From contig JAHELU010000021.1 of the NCBI GenBank assembly GCA_024644005.1, forward strand, positions 1 through 32,995: a stretch of DNA of 32,995 bases. Direction: 5' to 3'. The notes beneath the pieces were generated by a model. That model saw only the letters and a program-made list of their open reading frames with translations. It searched no databases and was not told where the DNA came from. Source of the DNA: Acidimicrobiales bacterium. Its GTDB lineage: Bacteria > Actinomycetota > Acidimicrobiia > Acidimicrobiales > SZUA-35. Numbering within the stretch: position 1 is the first letter of the stretch; the number at the start of each line of letters is the position of its first letter. Both the position numbers and the translations under genes were made by a program. Shown piece by piece: positions 25,117 to 32,995 of the stretch.

Positions 25117-25484
25117 CAGATCACCTCCGGGGCGAGGGAGACGATGCGCATGAAGCGCTTGTCCCGCAGCTCTCGACCGACCGGCCCGAAGATGCGGGTC
25201 CCTCGTGGTTCCCTGTTCTCGTTGATGAGCACCGCAGCGTTCTCGTCGAAGCGGATGTAGGAGCCGTCCGTTCGCCGACGCTCCTTGGCGGTCCGGACGA
25301 CGACGCACTTGACGACGTCGCCCTTCTTGACCGCGGCGCCGGGAATGGCGTCCTTGACGGTGGCGACGAAGATGTCGCCGATGCCGGCATACCGGGACCG
25401 GGAGCCGCCGAGCACCTTGATGCAGAGGACCTCGCGGGCGCCAGAGTTGTCGGCGATGCGGAGTCTGGACTCTTGTTGGATCAT
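25116..25484 (-). CDS. rplN: 50S ribosomal protein L14
   Basis: It takes part in inter-subunit bridges. The 122-residue protein from ATG 25484 is strongly conserved: [37 protein letters not shown] and the C-terminal [20 protein letters not shown]. Its start overlaps the rpsQ stop by 4 nt (ATGA). A longer open frame upstream is overlap with rpsQ, not coding for L14. Confidence 0.98.
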   Translation of the reverse strand: MIQQESRLRIADNSGAREVLCIKVLGGSRSRYAGIGDIFVATVKDAIPGAAVKKGDVVKCVVVRTAKERRRTDGSYIRFDENAAVLINENREPRGTRIFGPVGRELRDKRFMRIVSLAPEVI

Positions 25485-25816
25485 CGAGCCCGCTCCAGCA
25501 CTTCGAGCAGTCGCCAGCGCTTCTTGGCCGACAGTGGCCGGGTCTCGACGATCCGGACCCGGTCGCCCTCGGCGAGGTCGTTCTCCTCGTCGTGGGCGTA
25601 GTACCGCTTCGACTGCTGCACGGTCTTGCCGTACTGGGGATGGCGAGAGCGACGCACGACCTCGACCACCGCGGTCTTGTCCATCTTGGTGGACACCACG
25701 ATGCCCTCGCGGACCTTGCGGCTGCTCGCTCGCTCGGAGACGGCGCTGTCGCTGCCGGTGGCATTGCCCGTGCCGGTGTCGGTGCCGCTCTCGGCGACGG
25801 TGTGTTCGCTCATCAT
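25481..25816 (-). CDS. rpsQ: 30S ribosomal protein S17 with N-terminal extension
   Basis: An early-binding 16S rRNA protein. The OB-fold core begins near residue 33 ([19 protein letters not shown], then [21 protein letters not shown] and [21 protein letters not shown]). It is preceded by about 32 residues rich in Thr, Ser, Gly and acidic residues ([15 protein letters not shown]). Length is 111 against about 80-90 usual. No start codon lies between the first ATGs (SD AAGGAGAGG) and the core, so the extension is translated. Confidence 0.97.
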   Translation of the reverse strand: MMSEHTVAESGTDTGTGNATGSDSAVSERASSRKVREGIVVSTKMDKTAVVEVVRRSRHPQYGKTVQQSKRYYAHDEENDLAEGDRVRIVETRPLSAKKRWRLLEVLERAR

Positions 25817-26052
25817 GCCTCTCCTTGGGCGCCGGAACCTGAGGCGGCCAGCGCTTCGGCCGCGGCGATCTCACGGCTCCGCATCTCGGTCTTGGCCCGT
25901 GCCACTTCCTTGCGGACCTGGGAGATCCGGGCGGAGTTCTCCAGCTGGCCGGTGGCGTGCTGGAATCGCAGGTTGAACAGCTCGCGCTTGGCGTCGTCGT
26001 GCATCTTCACCAGCTCGGCATCGGAGATGTCCGTAATCGCTGCATCAGCCAT
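25813..26052 (-). CDS. rpmC: 50S ribosomal protein L29
   Basis: A two-helix protein at the tunnel exit near L23, which helps form the docking site for nascent-chain factors. The 79-residue sequence has [46 protein letters not shown] as the core, plus a short Ala-rich tail. It overlaps rplP by 8 nt upstream and rpsQ by 4 nt downstream. Confidence 0.96.
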   Translation of the reverse strand: MADAAITDISDAELVKMHDDAKRELFNLRFQHATGQLENSARISQVRKEVARAKTEMRSREIAAAEALAASGSGAQGEA

Positions 26053-26467
26053 CGAAACCGTGCTCCCTCGTGATGATCCGGGCCTTGACCGGCAGCTTCT
26101 GGATGGCCCGGTTCATGGCCTGGCGGGCGGTCGTGTCGTCGGGGTAGGACAGCTCGAAGACCACCCGACCCGGCTTGACGACGGCCACCCAGTGCTCCGG
26201 GTTGCCCTTGCCGGAGCCCATCCTTGTCTCGGCCGGCTTCGCGGTGACCGGCTTGTCCGGGAAGACGTTGATCCAGACCTTGCCGCCCCGGCGGACGTGA
26301 CGGGTCATGGCAACGCGGGCCGCCTCGATCTGGCGGGCCGTGATCCATCCCGGCTCCAGGACCTGGATCCCGTAGTCGCCGTATGCGACCTTGTCGGCAC
26401 CCTTGGCCTGGCCGCCGGTGCGACCGCGGTGGTGCTTGCGATGCTTGACCTTCTTCGGCATCAACAT
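26045..26467 (-). CDS. rplP: 50S ribosomal protein L16
   Basis: It contacts A-site tRNA near the peptidyl-transferase centre. The 140-residue sequence has [26 protein letters not shown]-like [21 protein letters not shown]-type [44 protein letters not shown] and the [19 protein letters not shown] segment. ATG 26467 has GGAGG 6 nt upstream, which settles the start over the ATG two codons later. Confidence 0.98.
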   Translation of the reverse strand: MLMPKKVKHRKHHRGRTGGQAKGADKVAYGDYGIQVLEPGWITARQIEAARVAMTRHVRRGGKVWINVFPDKPVTAKPAETRMGSGKGNPEHWVAVVKPGRVVFELSYPDDTTARQAMNRAIQKLPVKARIITREHGFDG

Positions 26468-26493
26468 GATCGGCCTCCGTCGTGGGACATTGC

Positions 26494-27414
26494 TCAGTCA
26501 CCATCCTCGGGTCGGAAGTGGAGGTCCTCGCCGCCCGGCTTCGACTTGAGCGATTCCTCGATGGCCTCCTCCTCGGCCAGGAGGCGCTCGAACTCGGGAT
26601 CGGCCTCCTTGACCAGTGGCGCCGGCTCCTCCTCGATCTCGGGCTCCTCGACCGGGGCGGGGGCCACTGCGGCCTTCGGCCGGCGGGAGGACGAGACGAC
26701 GGTGCGGGGGGCTTCGGCGGCGCCCGCAGCCTCGCCAACGGCCATCGCCGCTTCCTTCGCCGCCTTGTCGGTGGTGGCCTTGTAGGGCAGGATGTCGCCC
26801 TTGTAGAGCCAGACCTTCACCCCGATACGACCATAGGTGGTGTGGGCCTCCCGGAGGCCGTAGTCGATGTCGGCCCGCAGGGTGTGCAGCGGCACTCGGC
26901 CTTCGCGGTACCACTCGGTCCGACCCATCTCGGCACCACCGAGTCGGCCGGACGACTGGATCCTGATGCCCTTGGCTCCGGCCTTCATGGCGTTCTGCAT
27001 GGCCCGCTTCATCGCCCGACGGAACGCCATCCGACCCATCAGCTGGTCTGCGACGCCCTGGGCGATCAGTGCCGCGTCGAGCTCCGGTTGCTTGATCTCG
27101 ACGATGTTGAGCTTCACCCGGGGATTGCCGGTCAGCTTGGTCAGCCCGGCCCTGAGCCGGTCGGCCTCCGACCCCTTGCGGCCGATCACGATGCCGGGGC
27201 GGGCGGTGTGGACGTCGATCTGCAGCTTGTCCCGGGTTCGTTCGACTTCGATCCGGCTGATCGCAGCGTTCGGCAGTTGCTGCATGAGATACCGGCGGAT
27301 GCCGGCGTCCTCGGCCAGGTAGTCGCGGTACTCCTGTCGATCGGCGATCCAGCGGGACTTCCAGTCGGTGGTGATACCGAGTCGGAAGCCGTAGGGATGA
27401 ACTTTTTGACCCAT
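26494..27414 (-). CDS. rpsC: 30S ribosomal protein S3 with acidic C-terminal extension
   Basis: It lines the mRNA entry channel. The core (1-212) is standard: [20 protein letters not shown], the type-2 KH motif [10 protein letters not shown] (74-83), [46 protein letters not shown] and [13 protein letters not shown]. Residues ~218-306 are an Ala/Pro/Glu-rich extension with the acidic run [11 protein letters not shown] and [12 protein letters not shown]. The total is 306 residues against about 210-280 usual. It overlaps the rplV stop by one base (TAATG). Confidence 0.97.
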   Translation of the reverse strand: MGQKVHPYGFRLGITTDWKSRWIADRQEYRDYLAEDAGIRRYLMQQLPNAAISRIEVERTRDKLQIDVHTARPGIVIGRKGSEADRLRAGLTKLTGNPRVKLNIVEIKQPELDAALIAQGVADQLMGRMAFRRAMKRAMQNAMKAGAKGIRIQSSGRLGGAEMGRTEWYREGRVPLHTLRADIDYGLREAHTTYGRIGVKVWLYKGDILPYKATTDKAAKEAAMAVGEAAGAAEAPRTVVSSSRRPKAAVAPAPVEEPEIEEEPAPLVKEADPEFERLLAEEEAIEESLKSKPGGEDLHFRPEDGD

Positions 27415-28241
27415 TACTGTTTCGCTCCAGCATCGTCGCCGGAACCCTCGTCGGTGGCCACCTCGTCGGCGGCTCCCTCCTCGGTGGTTGCAGCGTTGTC
27501 GGCCTCGGTTCGGTTGGTGGCGCCGGCCTCCGGCTCGTCGTCCTCGGTCTCGGCAGTCTCGGTCTCGATGTCCTCGGTCTCGGCCGCCTCGGCAGTCTCG
27601 GTCTCGGCCGCCTCGGCGGTCCCGGTCTCGGTGTCCTCGGTCTCGGCCGCTTCGGCAGTCTCGGTCTCGGCCGCTTCGGCGGTCTGGGCCGCCTCGACTG
27701 CGTCGGCCGTCACGTCTTCGGTTTCGGTGACCTCGTCGGTCTCCTCGGCGTCAACCTGCTCCGCCGCCGCCCGGGACTTGGCCACCCGCCTCGCCCGGTC
27801 GCCGCCGTCGCCTCGCGCTCGGCGGCTGGGGCGGCCGCCCTCGGCCTTGAGCTCGGAGCGTCTACGCAGCTCGTCGAGCTCGTCCTCGGTCAGTCGGCTG
27901 ACCTCGATCGTGATGTGACAGGTCTGCTTGTGGATCCGCCCGGCCCGGCCTCGGGCCCGTGGCCGGAACCGCTTGAGGGTCGGGCCCTCGTCGGCGAAGC
28001 AAGCGGAGATGAACAGCTCGTCGGCTGCGATGTCCTCGTTGTGCTCGGCGTTGGCCACCGCCGAGCGCAGGCACTTCTCGATCGGCTCGGAGGCCAGGCG
28101 CTGGGTGAACGCCAGGATCTCGGCCGCCTCGCCGACCTGCTTGCCCCTGATCAGGTTCAGCACCACCCTGGCCTTGGTGGCAGACATCCGGACGAAGCGG
28201 GTCTGAGCCCGGGTCCCGGGACGTGTCGCCGTGGTGGCCAT
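27414..28241 (-). CDS. rplV: 50S ribosomal protein L22 with long repetitive charged tail
   Basis: The L22 core lines the nascent-peptide tunnel. It covers residues 1-117 ([66 protein letters not shown]). A basic linker follows at about 125-158 ([28 protein letters not shown]), then about 113 residues dominated by Glu, Thr and Ala in repeats such as [16 protein letters not shown]. The total of 275 residues is more than twice the usual ~115. The start overlaps the rpsS stop by one base, and the frame is continuous to the rpsC start. Confidence 0.96.
   Translation of the reverse strand: MATTATRPGTRAQTRFVRMSATKARVVLNLIRGKQVGEAAEILAFTQRLASEPIEKCLRSAVANAEHNEDIAADELFISACFADEGPTLKRFRPRARGRAGRIHKQTCHITIEVSRLTEDELDELRRRSELKAEGGRPSRRARGDGGDRARRVAKSRAAAEQVDAEETDEVTETEDVTADAVEAAQTAEAAETETAEAAETEDTETGTAEAAETETAEAAETEDIETETAETEDDEPEAGATNRTEADNAATTEEGAADEVATDEGSGDDAGAKQ
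27540..27700. repeat. Degenerate tandem repeats coding the L22 acidic tail
   Basis: On the plus strand the region is built from TCGGTCTCGG / TCGGCCGCCTCGGC elements. A block of about 50 bp around 27573-27622 recurs almost exactly at about 27638-27687 with third-position changes (CGCCTC versus CGCTTC). All differences keep the reading frame of rplV. Confidence 0.8.
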
Positions 28242-28519
28242 CAGCGTCGCCCTCCCCGCTCCTGGCCGGCATGGAACTTGAAGGTCCTGGTCGGTGAGAA
28301 CTCGCCGAGCTTGTGACCCACCATCGATTCGGTGATGTACACCGGCACGTGCTTGCGACCGTCGTGGACGGCGATCGTGTGGCCGACCATGTCGGGGATG
28401 ATGGTGGAGCGGCGGGACCAGGTCTTGATGACCCGCTTCTCGTTCTTGTCGTTCAGCGCGTCGACCTTCTTCAGGAGATGGTCGTCGACGAATGCGCCCT
28501 TCTTAAGACTCCGCGGCAT
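28241..28519 (-). CDS. rpsS: 30S ribosomal protein S19
   Basis: A head protein that forms a complex with S13 near the A site. The 92-residue sequence is canonical: [52 protein letters not shown] and [20 protein letters not shown]. It starts 2 nt after rplB and overlaps rplV by one base. Confidence 0.98.
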   Translation of the reverse strand: MPRSLKKGAFVDDHLLKKVDALNDKNEKRVIKTWSRRSTIIPDMVGHTIAVHDGRKHVPVYITESMVGHKLGEFSPTRTFKFHAGQERGGRR

Positions 28520-28521
28520 AG

Positions 28522-29358
28522 CTACCTCCGACCGCCACGCTTCCGCCGACGGCGGATGATGAGATCATCTGACTTCTTGCCCTTCTTCCGGGTCCGGCCC
28601 TCCGGCTGACCCCATGGGGATACCGGGTGGCGACCACCCGAGGTCTTGCCCTCGCCGCCACCGTGGGGGTGGTCGACGGGGTTCATGGCGACGCCCCTGG
28701 TCTGGGGACGCTTGCCCTTCCAGCGGGACCGGCCGGCCTTGCCGACCTTGATCAGCTCCGCTTCCGCGTTGCCGACCTCGCCGACGGTGGCCCGGCAGTC
28801 GATCGACACCCGACGCATCTCGGTGCTCGGCAGCCGCAGCGTCGCTGTCGTGCCCTCCCTGGCCACCAGCTGGACGCTGGTCCCGGCCGAGCGAGCCATC
28901 TTGGCCCCACCGCCCGGCCTGAGCTCGACGGCGTGGACGACGGTGCCGACGGGGATGTACCGCAGCGGCAGGGCGTTCCCCGGCTGGATGTCGGCGGTCG
29001 GACCGGACTGGACCCGGTCGCCCACCCTCAGATCCCGGGGGGCCAGGATGTAGCGCTTCTCACCGTCGTGGTAGTGGAGCAGGGCGATCCGGCAGTTGCG
29101 ATTCGGGTCGTACTCGATCGACGCCACGGTCGACGGGACGCCGTCCTTCTCGCGGCGGAAGTCGACCACCCGGTAGCGGCGCTTGTGACCGCCGCCGCGG
29201 TGGCGTGACGTCTTCCGACCGTGGTTGTTGCGACCGCCGGTGGCGTGCTGCTTGGCCAGCAGCGACTTCTCCGGGCTGCCGGTGGTGACATCGGAGAAGT
29301 CGGAACTGGTCTGGAACCGGCGACCGGGACTCGTTGGTTTGCGCTTGCGGATGGCCAT
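28522..29358 (-). CDS. rplB: 50S ribosomal protein L2
   Basis: A highly conserved 23S rRNA-binding protein required for subunit association and the peptidyl-transferase centre. It is 278 residues from ATG 29358, where [14 protein letters not shown] begins; the open frame goes 15 codons further upstream, overlapping rplW. The signature [16 protein letters not shown] with the conserved His is present, along with [22 protein letters not shown] and the C-terminal [22 protein letters not shown]. Confidence 0.98.
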   Translation of the reverse strand: MAIRKRKPTSPGRRFQTSSDFSDVTTGSPEKSLLAKQHATGGRNNHGRKTSRHRGGGHKRRYRVVDFRREKDGVPSTVASIEYDPNRNCRIALLHYHDGEKRYILAPRDLRVGDRVQSGPTADIQPGNALPLRYIPVGTVVHAVELRPGGGAKMARSAGTSVQLVAREGTTATLRLPSTEMRRVSIDCRATVGEVGNAEAELIKVGKAGRSRWKGKRPQTRGVAMNPVDHPHGGGEGKTSGGRHPVSPWGQPEGRTRKKGKKSDDLIIRRRRKRGGRR

Positions 29359-29377
29359 GGCGGTGCTTCTTCCGGTC

Positions 29378-29671
29378 TCAGTTCGAGTACAGGTCGATCT
29401 CACCCTCGGAGAGGGTGACGATGGCCCGTTTGGTGGTCGGTCGGGAGCTCTGGGTGTTGTTCCGGCGGTTCCGGACCCGCTTGCCCTTGCGGTTCAGGGT
29501 GTTGACCTTGGCCACCTTGACCCCGTCGAACATGGCCTCGACCGCATCGGAGATCTCCGGCTTGCTGGCGCTGCGGGCGACGACGAACGTGTAGGCGTTG
29601 TGGTCCTCGGCGGCGACGAACGACTTCTCCGAGACGATCGGTTCGATGATGACGTCGTGGGGATCTCGCAT
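29378..29671 (-). CDS. rplW: 50S ribosomal protein L23
   Basis: It sits at the tunnel exit and docks trigger factor and SRP. The 97-residue sequence has [51 protein letters not shown], then the basic loop [10 protein letters not shown]. It overlaps the rplD stop by one base (TGATG). Confidence 0.97.
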   Translation of the reverse strand: MRDPHDVIIEPIVSEKSFVAAEDHNAYTFVVARSASKPEISDAVEAMFDGVKVAKVNTLNRKGKRVRNRRNNTQSSRPTTKRAIVTLSEGEIDLYSN

Positions 29672-30339
29672 CAGTCGCTCTCCTCTGTCGAATCGGCCGC
29701 CGGCTCCGCCGGTTTCGGAATCGGCCTCGGCAGGGCGCTCGGCACGGTGTGCTTGGCGAAGATCACGTAGTCGCTGACGAGGACGTCGTAGGCGTTCAGC
29801 TGGTCTGCCACGAGGGTGTGGACGTGGGGCAGGTTGCGGAAGCTGCGCACGGCGTTCTCGTCCTCCCGGCCGACCACCACGAGGGCCCGGCCCTCCACCC
29901 CGAGGGCCTCGAGGGCGGCCTTGGCCTGCTTGGTGCTCGGTTGCTCGAAGCTCCAGGAGTCGACCACCAGCACCTTGTCGTCGGCCGCCCGGTCCGACAG
30001 AGCCGAGCGCAGTGCCAGCTTGATCATCTTCTTGTTCGTCCGCTCGGCGTAGTCACGAGGCTTCGGGCCGTGGGCGATGCCACCGCCGATCCAGATCGGC
30101 GAGCGGATGGAGCCGGCCCGGGCCCGGCCGGTGCCCTTCTGCTTCCAGGGCTTGGCCCCACCACCCCGGACCTCCCTGCGGGTCTTGGTGCTGTGGGTGC
30201 CGGCCCGTCGCGCCGCCAGCTGGGCGGTCACCACCTGGTGCATGACCGCGACGTTCGGCTCGATGCCGAACAGCTCTTCGTCGAGGTCGACCGAGCCGGA
30301 GTCCGAGCCGGCGAGCGTCTTGACCGATACTGCAACCAT
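29671..30339 (-). CDS. rplD: 50S ribosomal protein L4
   Basis: It lines the exit tunnel; in gamma-proteobacteria it also represses the S10 operon. The 222-residue protein has HQVVTAQLAARRAGTHSTKTRREVRGGGAKPWKQKGTGRARAGSIRSP (the tunnel loop), HGPKPRDYAERTNKKM and LNAYDVLVSDYVIFAKHTV near the end. The last ~25 residues form a Pro/Ala/acidic tail (PKPAEPAADSTEESD). It overlaps rplC by one base. Confidence 0.98.
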   Translation of the reverse strand: MVAVSVKTLAGSDSGSVDLDEELFGIEPNVAVMHQVVTAQLAARRAGTHSTKTRREVRGGGAKPWKQKGTGRARAGSIRSPIWIGGGIAHGPKPRDYAERTNKKMIKLALRSALSDRAADDKVLVVDSWSFEQPSTKQAKAALEALGVEGRALVVVGREDENAVRSFRNLPHVHTLVADQLNAYDVLVSDYVIFAKHTVPSALPRPIPKPAEPAADSTEESD

Positions 30340-31025
30340 CAGGACTCACTCACCTTGTTGTCGGACGTGTTGTCGGATGTGCTGTCGGACGTGCGCTTGA
30401 TCGCGTCACGGATGATGACGGTGCCACCCTTCGGTCCGGGGATCGAGCCCCTGACCAGGACCACGTTCTTCTCCGGGTCGGCCTGCACCACCCTCAGGCT
30501 CTGGGTGGTGACCCGCTCCGAACCCATGCGGCCGGCCATCTTGGTGCCCTTGAAGACCCGGGCGGGGGTTGCGCACTGGCCGATGGAGCCAGGCATGCGG
30601 TGGACGAGGTGGGCACCGTGGGAAGCCCGCTGGCCCGAGAAGTTGTGGCGCTTCATGACGCCGGCGAAGCCCTTGCCCTTGCTGGTGCCGATGGCGTCCA
30701 CGGTCTCACCGGCCTCGAACGTGTCGGCCCCGAATTCGTGGCCGACCGAGTACTCCGAGACGTCGTCGAGGCGCAGCTCGACCAGCTCCGTTCCCGGCTC
30801 CACCCCGGCCTTTGCGAAGTGCCCGGCCTCGGGCGAGCTGAGCTTGCGGGCTTCGGTGTTGCCGATGGTGACCTGGATGGCGGCGTAGCCGTCGGTCTCC
30901 GGGGTCTTCACCTGCACGACGCGACACGGGGTCACCTTCACGACGGTGACCGGGACGATCTTGTTGTTCTCGTCCCATACCTGTGTCATGCCGACCTTCT
31001 CGCCGACAATCGCCTTCTGAGTCAT
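30339..31025 (-). CDS. rplC: 50S ribosomal protein L3
   Basis: A primary assembly protein whose loop reaches the peptidyl-transferase centre. The 228-residue protein has [77 protein letters not shown] and GSIPGPKGG. Residues ~212-228 are a Ser/Asp/Asn tail coded by a 12-bp tandem repeat. It is the first gene of the operon here; rpsJ, normally upstream, is not present. SD-like GGGGAAAGAAG precedes ATG 31025. Confidence 0.97.
   Translation of the reverse strand: MTQKAIVGEKVGMTQVWDENNKIVPVTVVKVTPCRVVQVKTPETDGYAAIQVTIGNTEARKLSSPEAGHFAKAGVEPGTELVELRLDDVSEYSVGHEFGADTFEAGETVDAIGTSKGKGFAGVMKRHNFSGQRASHGAHLVHRMPGSIGQCATPARVFKGTKMAGRMGSERVTTQSLRVVQADPEKNVVLVRGSIPGPKGGTVIIRDAIKRTSDSTSDNTSDNKVSES
30358..30393. 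repeat. 12-bp tandem repeat (3 copies) in the rplC 3' end
   Basis: TTGTCGGACGTG, TTGTCGGATGTG and CTGTCGGACGTG follow head to tail at 30358, 30370 and 30382. On the coding strand they give the Thr-Ser-Asp-Asn/Ser repeats that end L3. Confidence 0.9.
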
Positions 31026-31102
31026 TGTGGTCTTCTTTCCCCGTCAGAGGGCCGGTGCCGCAGTCCGAGACGGGTACCCGTTTGCGGTGATGTGCAGCCA
31101 GC

Positions 31103-31116
31103 CGTTCACGTGAACG
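31103..31116. promoter_or_regulatory. 14-bp perfect palindrome in rplC leader
   Basis: CGTTCACGTGAACG is a perfect palindrome 78 nt upstream of rplC and abuts the larger hairpin at 31116-31148. It resembles a dimeric-regulator operator, but it could also simply fold in the leader RNA. Confidence 0.4.
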
Positions 31117-31148
31117 CTCCGCTTGCGTTTCGTCACGCCGAGCGGAGC
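31116..31148 (-). promoter_or_regulatory. Hairpin in the rplC leader
   Basis: The outer stem GCTCCGCT / AGCGGAGC (8 bp) and an inner GCGT / ACGC stem give a long stem-loop. On the plus strand it is followed by GATTTT, weakly terminator-like. The 31026-31465 gap contains this, the adjoining palindrome and a weak candidate promoter; I find no rpsJ, tRNA or other gene in it. Confidence 0.5.
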
Positions 31149-31271
31149 GATTTTCGGTTGTGCCGTGCGGTTCTCCAGCCGGTGTGCACCCGAGCCTTCA
31201 CGGACGTCGATTACCGGTTCCAGCGATCCGGCAGGTACTGCTGACGGCCTGGCTGGAACCCAGACCGCATC

Positions 31272-31300
31272 AGCCTAACCGCCACACGATGCGCTTCCAC
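31272..31300 (-). promoter_or_regulatory. Weak candidate promoter for the rplC operon
   Basis: Minus-strand TAGGCT (-10, 31272-31277) is preceded at 17 nt by GTGGAA, a poor -35. It would give a leader of about 240 nt that includes the hairpin and palindrome above. Confidence 0.25.
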
Positions 31301-31465
31301 GCCTCATCGAGCGCCGATTCGATGATCGCGTCATCTCGCTTCGACTGGCCGGATCCGGCTCCCGATTGACGTCGGGGCGGGCGTCGGGTTCGCTTGGATC
31401 GTCCCGGCCGCGTGGTCGTCGACCGAGCGCATCGGCTCACACCGGGCCGATCGAGAGAGGAACCC

Positions 31466-32104
31466 ATGCAGATAGCCGTCGTGCTGTTCGATCGCCTCAC
31501 CGCTCTCGACGCGATCGGCCCCTACGAGACCCTGCAGCGGTTGCCCGGTGCCACCGTGACGTTCCTCGGCGAGCGGACCGGGGAGTACCGGACCGACAAC
31601 GGCTTTCTCGGCCTGACGGCCGACGCCACCTACGACGAGGTCCCCCACCCCGACGTGGTCGTCGTGCCGGGCGGGGTGGGCTGCCGAGCCCACCTGGAAC
31701 CGGGCCCGATGCGCGACTGGCTGCTCTCGGCCCACGCGACCTCCCGGTTCACCACGTCGGTCTGCACCGGCTCGCTGATCCTGGCCGCAGCCGGGTTGCT
31801 GGACGGCCTGACCGCCGCCACCCACTGGTCGGCCTACGACCTGCTGGCGAAGCTGGGAGCGGTCCCGACCGGGGACCGTGTCGTCGAGCACCTCGACGAG
31901 CGAATCATCACCGCCGCCGGGGTCTCGTCGGGGATCGACATGGCGCTGCGACTGTCCGAGCTGCTGGTCGACGACGTGGCGGCGAGGGCCATGCAGTTGA
32001 TGATCGAGTACGACCCCGAGCCGCCGTTCGATGCGGGGAGCACCGACAAGGCCGGTGAAGACGTGATGGAGCGGGTCATCGCCTACAGCGCAGACAAGGC
32101 CTGA
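31466..32104 (+). CDS. DJ-1/PfpI family protein, isonitrile hydratase-like
   Basis: A 212-residue protein of the DJ-1/PfpI superfamily (flavodoxin-like fold). The nucleophile is Cys100 at the elbow SVCTGSLILAAAGLL, followed by Thr101. Asp15 in LTALDAIGPYE, VVVPGG (65-70) and the ATHW motif (118-121) match the isocyanide hydratase-type subgroup, where the Cys, Asp and Thr positions are catalytic. Relatives also include protein and transcription-regulator branches, so isonitrile hydration is only a possibility. There is no AraC-type DNA-binding domain. ATG 31466 has GAGAGAGG upstream; the 24 codons of open frame before it are ignored. It is divergent from rplC and 52 bp ahead of the AEC-type transporter gene. 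Confidence 0.88.
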   Translation: MQIAVVLFDRLTALDAIGPYETLQRLPGATVTFLGERTGEYRTDNGFLGLTADATYDEVPHPDVVVVPGGVGCRAHLEPGPMRDWLLSAHATSRFTTSVCTGSLILAAAGLLDGLTAATHWSAYDLLAKLGAVPTGDRVVEHLDERIITAAGVSSGIDMALRLSELLVDDVAARAMQLMIEYDPEPPFDAGSTDKAGEDVMERVIAYSADKA

Positions 32105-32156
32105 GGCATATTGGGCCGGTCCGCCCCCCGGACCAACCACGGTTAGGCCGCTGCCG

Positions 32157-32995
32157 ATGTCCGTTGCCGGCGTGCTGTTCGACGTGCTCGGCCCGGTGGC
32201 CGTTCTGGTGGCGCTGGGGGGCGCTCTCGGCCCCCGTCTCGCCATCGACGCCGGATCGCTGTCCCGGTTGGCCTACTGGGTGCTGGGCCCGGCATTCGTG
32301 TTCGCGCTCCTGGCCGAGGCCGATCTCGAGCGGTCGGTGGTGACGAGGCTCGTCGTCGCCGCCGTGGCCGGCATGATGGCGGCGCTCGCGGTTGCGACGC
32401 TGTGGGCCAGGGCGGCCAGGGTCGACTACGAGCTGGGAGCGGCCGTGGCCATGACCAGCGTCTGGGGCAACGTCGGCAACGCAGGACTGGCCATCGTGGC
32501 GTTCGCCCTCGGCGAGGACGCGCTCCCCGTGGCCGGGGTGCTGATGGTGACCATCAACCTGCTCTCGCTCGTGCTCGGGGTCGGCATGGCCAAGGCGAGG
32601 ACGTCGTCGCTCGCTGCGGCGGGGATCCGGGCGCTGACGGCACCGATGTCGATCAGCGGCGGCATCGCCCTGGCGGTGAACCTGCTCGATGTCGACGTGC
32701 CCCTCCTGGCCGATCGCTCGATCGGACTGCTGGCCGACGCCCTCATCCCGGTGATGCTGTTCACCCTCGGCCTGCAGCTGGTCGGCGCCGGTCGACCGAG
32801 CTGGTCGAACGATCTCGTCGTTGTCCTGGTGGCCAAGCTCGCGGTGGCACCGCTGGCGGCCGGTGTCGTCGGCGCCGCACTGGCCCTCGAGGGTGACGTG
32901 CTCGCCGCCGTCGTCATCCAGTCGGCCATGCCACCGGCGGTGTTCTGTGCAGTGGTGGCGGCCGAGAACGACCTGCTCCCCGATCGGGTGACCGC
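32157..32995 (+). CDS. AEC (auxin efflux carrier) family transporter, partial
   Basis: The frame from ATG 32157 is open to the window end (about 279 residues, 3' end missing). The sequence is almost entirely hydrophobic helices. It has the AEC features VWGNVGNAGLAIVAFALG (about 104-121) and, before the cut, VIQSAMPPAVFCAVVAAEND, which corresponds to the conserved Ala-Met-Pro segment in the second half of the family. These permeases of the BART superfamily move small organic anions such as malate or malonate in bacteria; the substrate here is unknown. The upstream RBS is weak (AGG 12 nt before). It is probably cotranscribed with the DJ-1/PfpI gene. Confidence 0.82.
   Translation, partial: MSVAGVLFDVLGPVAVLVALGGALGPRLAIDAGSLSRLAYWVLGPAFVFALLAEADLERSVVTRLVVAAVAGMMAALAVATLWARAARVDYELGAAVAMTSVWGNVGNAGLAIVAFALGEDALPVAGVLMVTINLLSLVLGVGMAKARTSSLAAAGIRALTAPMSISGGIALAVNLLDVDVPLLADRSIGLLADALIPVMLFTLGLQLVGAGRPSWSNDLVVVLVAKLAVAPLAAGVVGAALALEGDVLAAVVIQSAMPPAVFCAVVAAENDLLPDRVT

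Noticed and set aside
26482-27918. 478-codon plus-strand frame antisense to rpsC and rplV, with a Ser/Val/Ala repeat domain
   Set aside because: The repeat domain is the complement of the L22 tail repeats; both ribosomal genes are certain on the minus strand.
31270-31500. Minus-strand 76-codon frame upstream of rplC ending in a plausible helix
   Set aside because: It overlaps the DJ-1/PfpI gene start, has no RBS I can point to and matches no family; it is also not rpsJ, for which I searched this gap.

Overview
This is a GC-rich bacterial chromosome segment organised around the S10, spc and alpha ribosomal-protein operons. A high-GC actinobacterium, most likely of class Acidimicrobiia, is my inference. 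It rests on base composition, a DUF222/13E12-type HNH protein, a short-LID adenylate kinase, many GTG starts, a zinc-type S14, and the run rplM-rpsI-glmM-glmS-acpS-nnr. No sequence search was possible, so the lineage is not proven.

Layout, right to left along the minus strand. From 31025 to 19097 lies an almost gapless transcription unit: rplC, rplD, rplW, rplB, rpsS, rplV, rpsC, rplP, rpmC, rpsQ, rplN, rplX, rplE, rpsN(Z), rpsH, rplF, rplR, rpsE, rpmD, rplO, secY, adk. It lacks rpsJ at its head and map at its tail. A non-ribosomal block at 14175-19059 follows: a two-component system (response regulator plus HAMP histidine kinase) and an MFS transporter on the plus strand, and a winged-helix AlkZ/YcaQ-like protein on the minus strand. 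The minus-strand alpha operon then resumes: infA, rpmJ, rpsM, rpsK, rpsD, rpoA, rplQ, truA (13812-9765). A DUF222/HNH gene on the plus strand (8734-9786) overlaps the 3' end of truA and separates it from rplM-rpsI, glmM, a very large glmS-like gene, acpS, a hypothetical gene and a truncated nnr at the left edge. To the right of rplC, and divergent from it, are a DJ-1/PfpI family gene and a truncated AEC-type transporter.

How the genes work together. Most encode the ribosome (22 ribosomal proteins in the S10-spc block, five in the alpha operon, plus L13 and S9), IF-1, the RNA polymerase alpha subunit, the SecY channel, adenylate kinase and a tRNA pseudouridine synthase. The left part supplies amino-sugar precursors for the cell wall (GlmS-like plus GlmM), activates acyl carrier protein (AcpS) and repairs damaged NAD(P)H (Nnr).

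I see no defence island, CRISPR array, prophage or clearly new multi-gene system. The best leads are within otherwise ordinary genes. infA and truA both appear to lack ATG/GTG/TTG starts and seem to begin at CTG. The GlmS-like protein is 1140 residues, with a ~145-residue insertion after the first strand of its glutaminase domain and a ~300-residue unassigned C-terminus. L22 has a ~150-residue basic-then-acidic repetitive tail. The histidine kinase has a proline-rich N-terminal extension coded partly by 30-bp tandem repeats. Several ribosomal operon leaders contain strong hairpins or palindromes.
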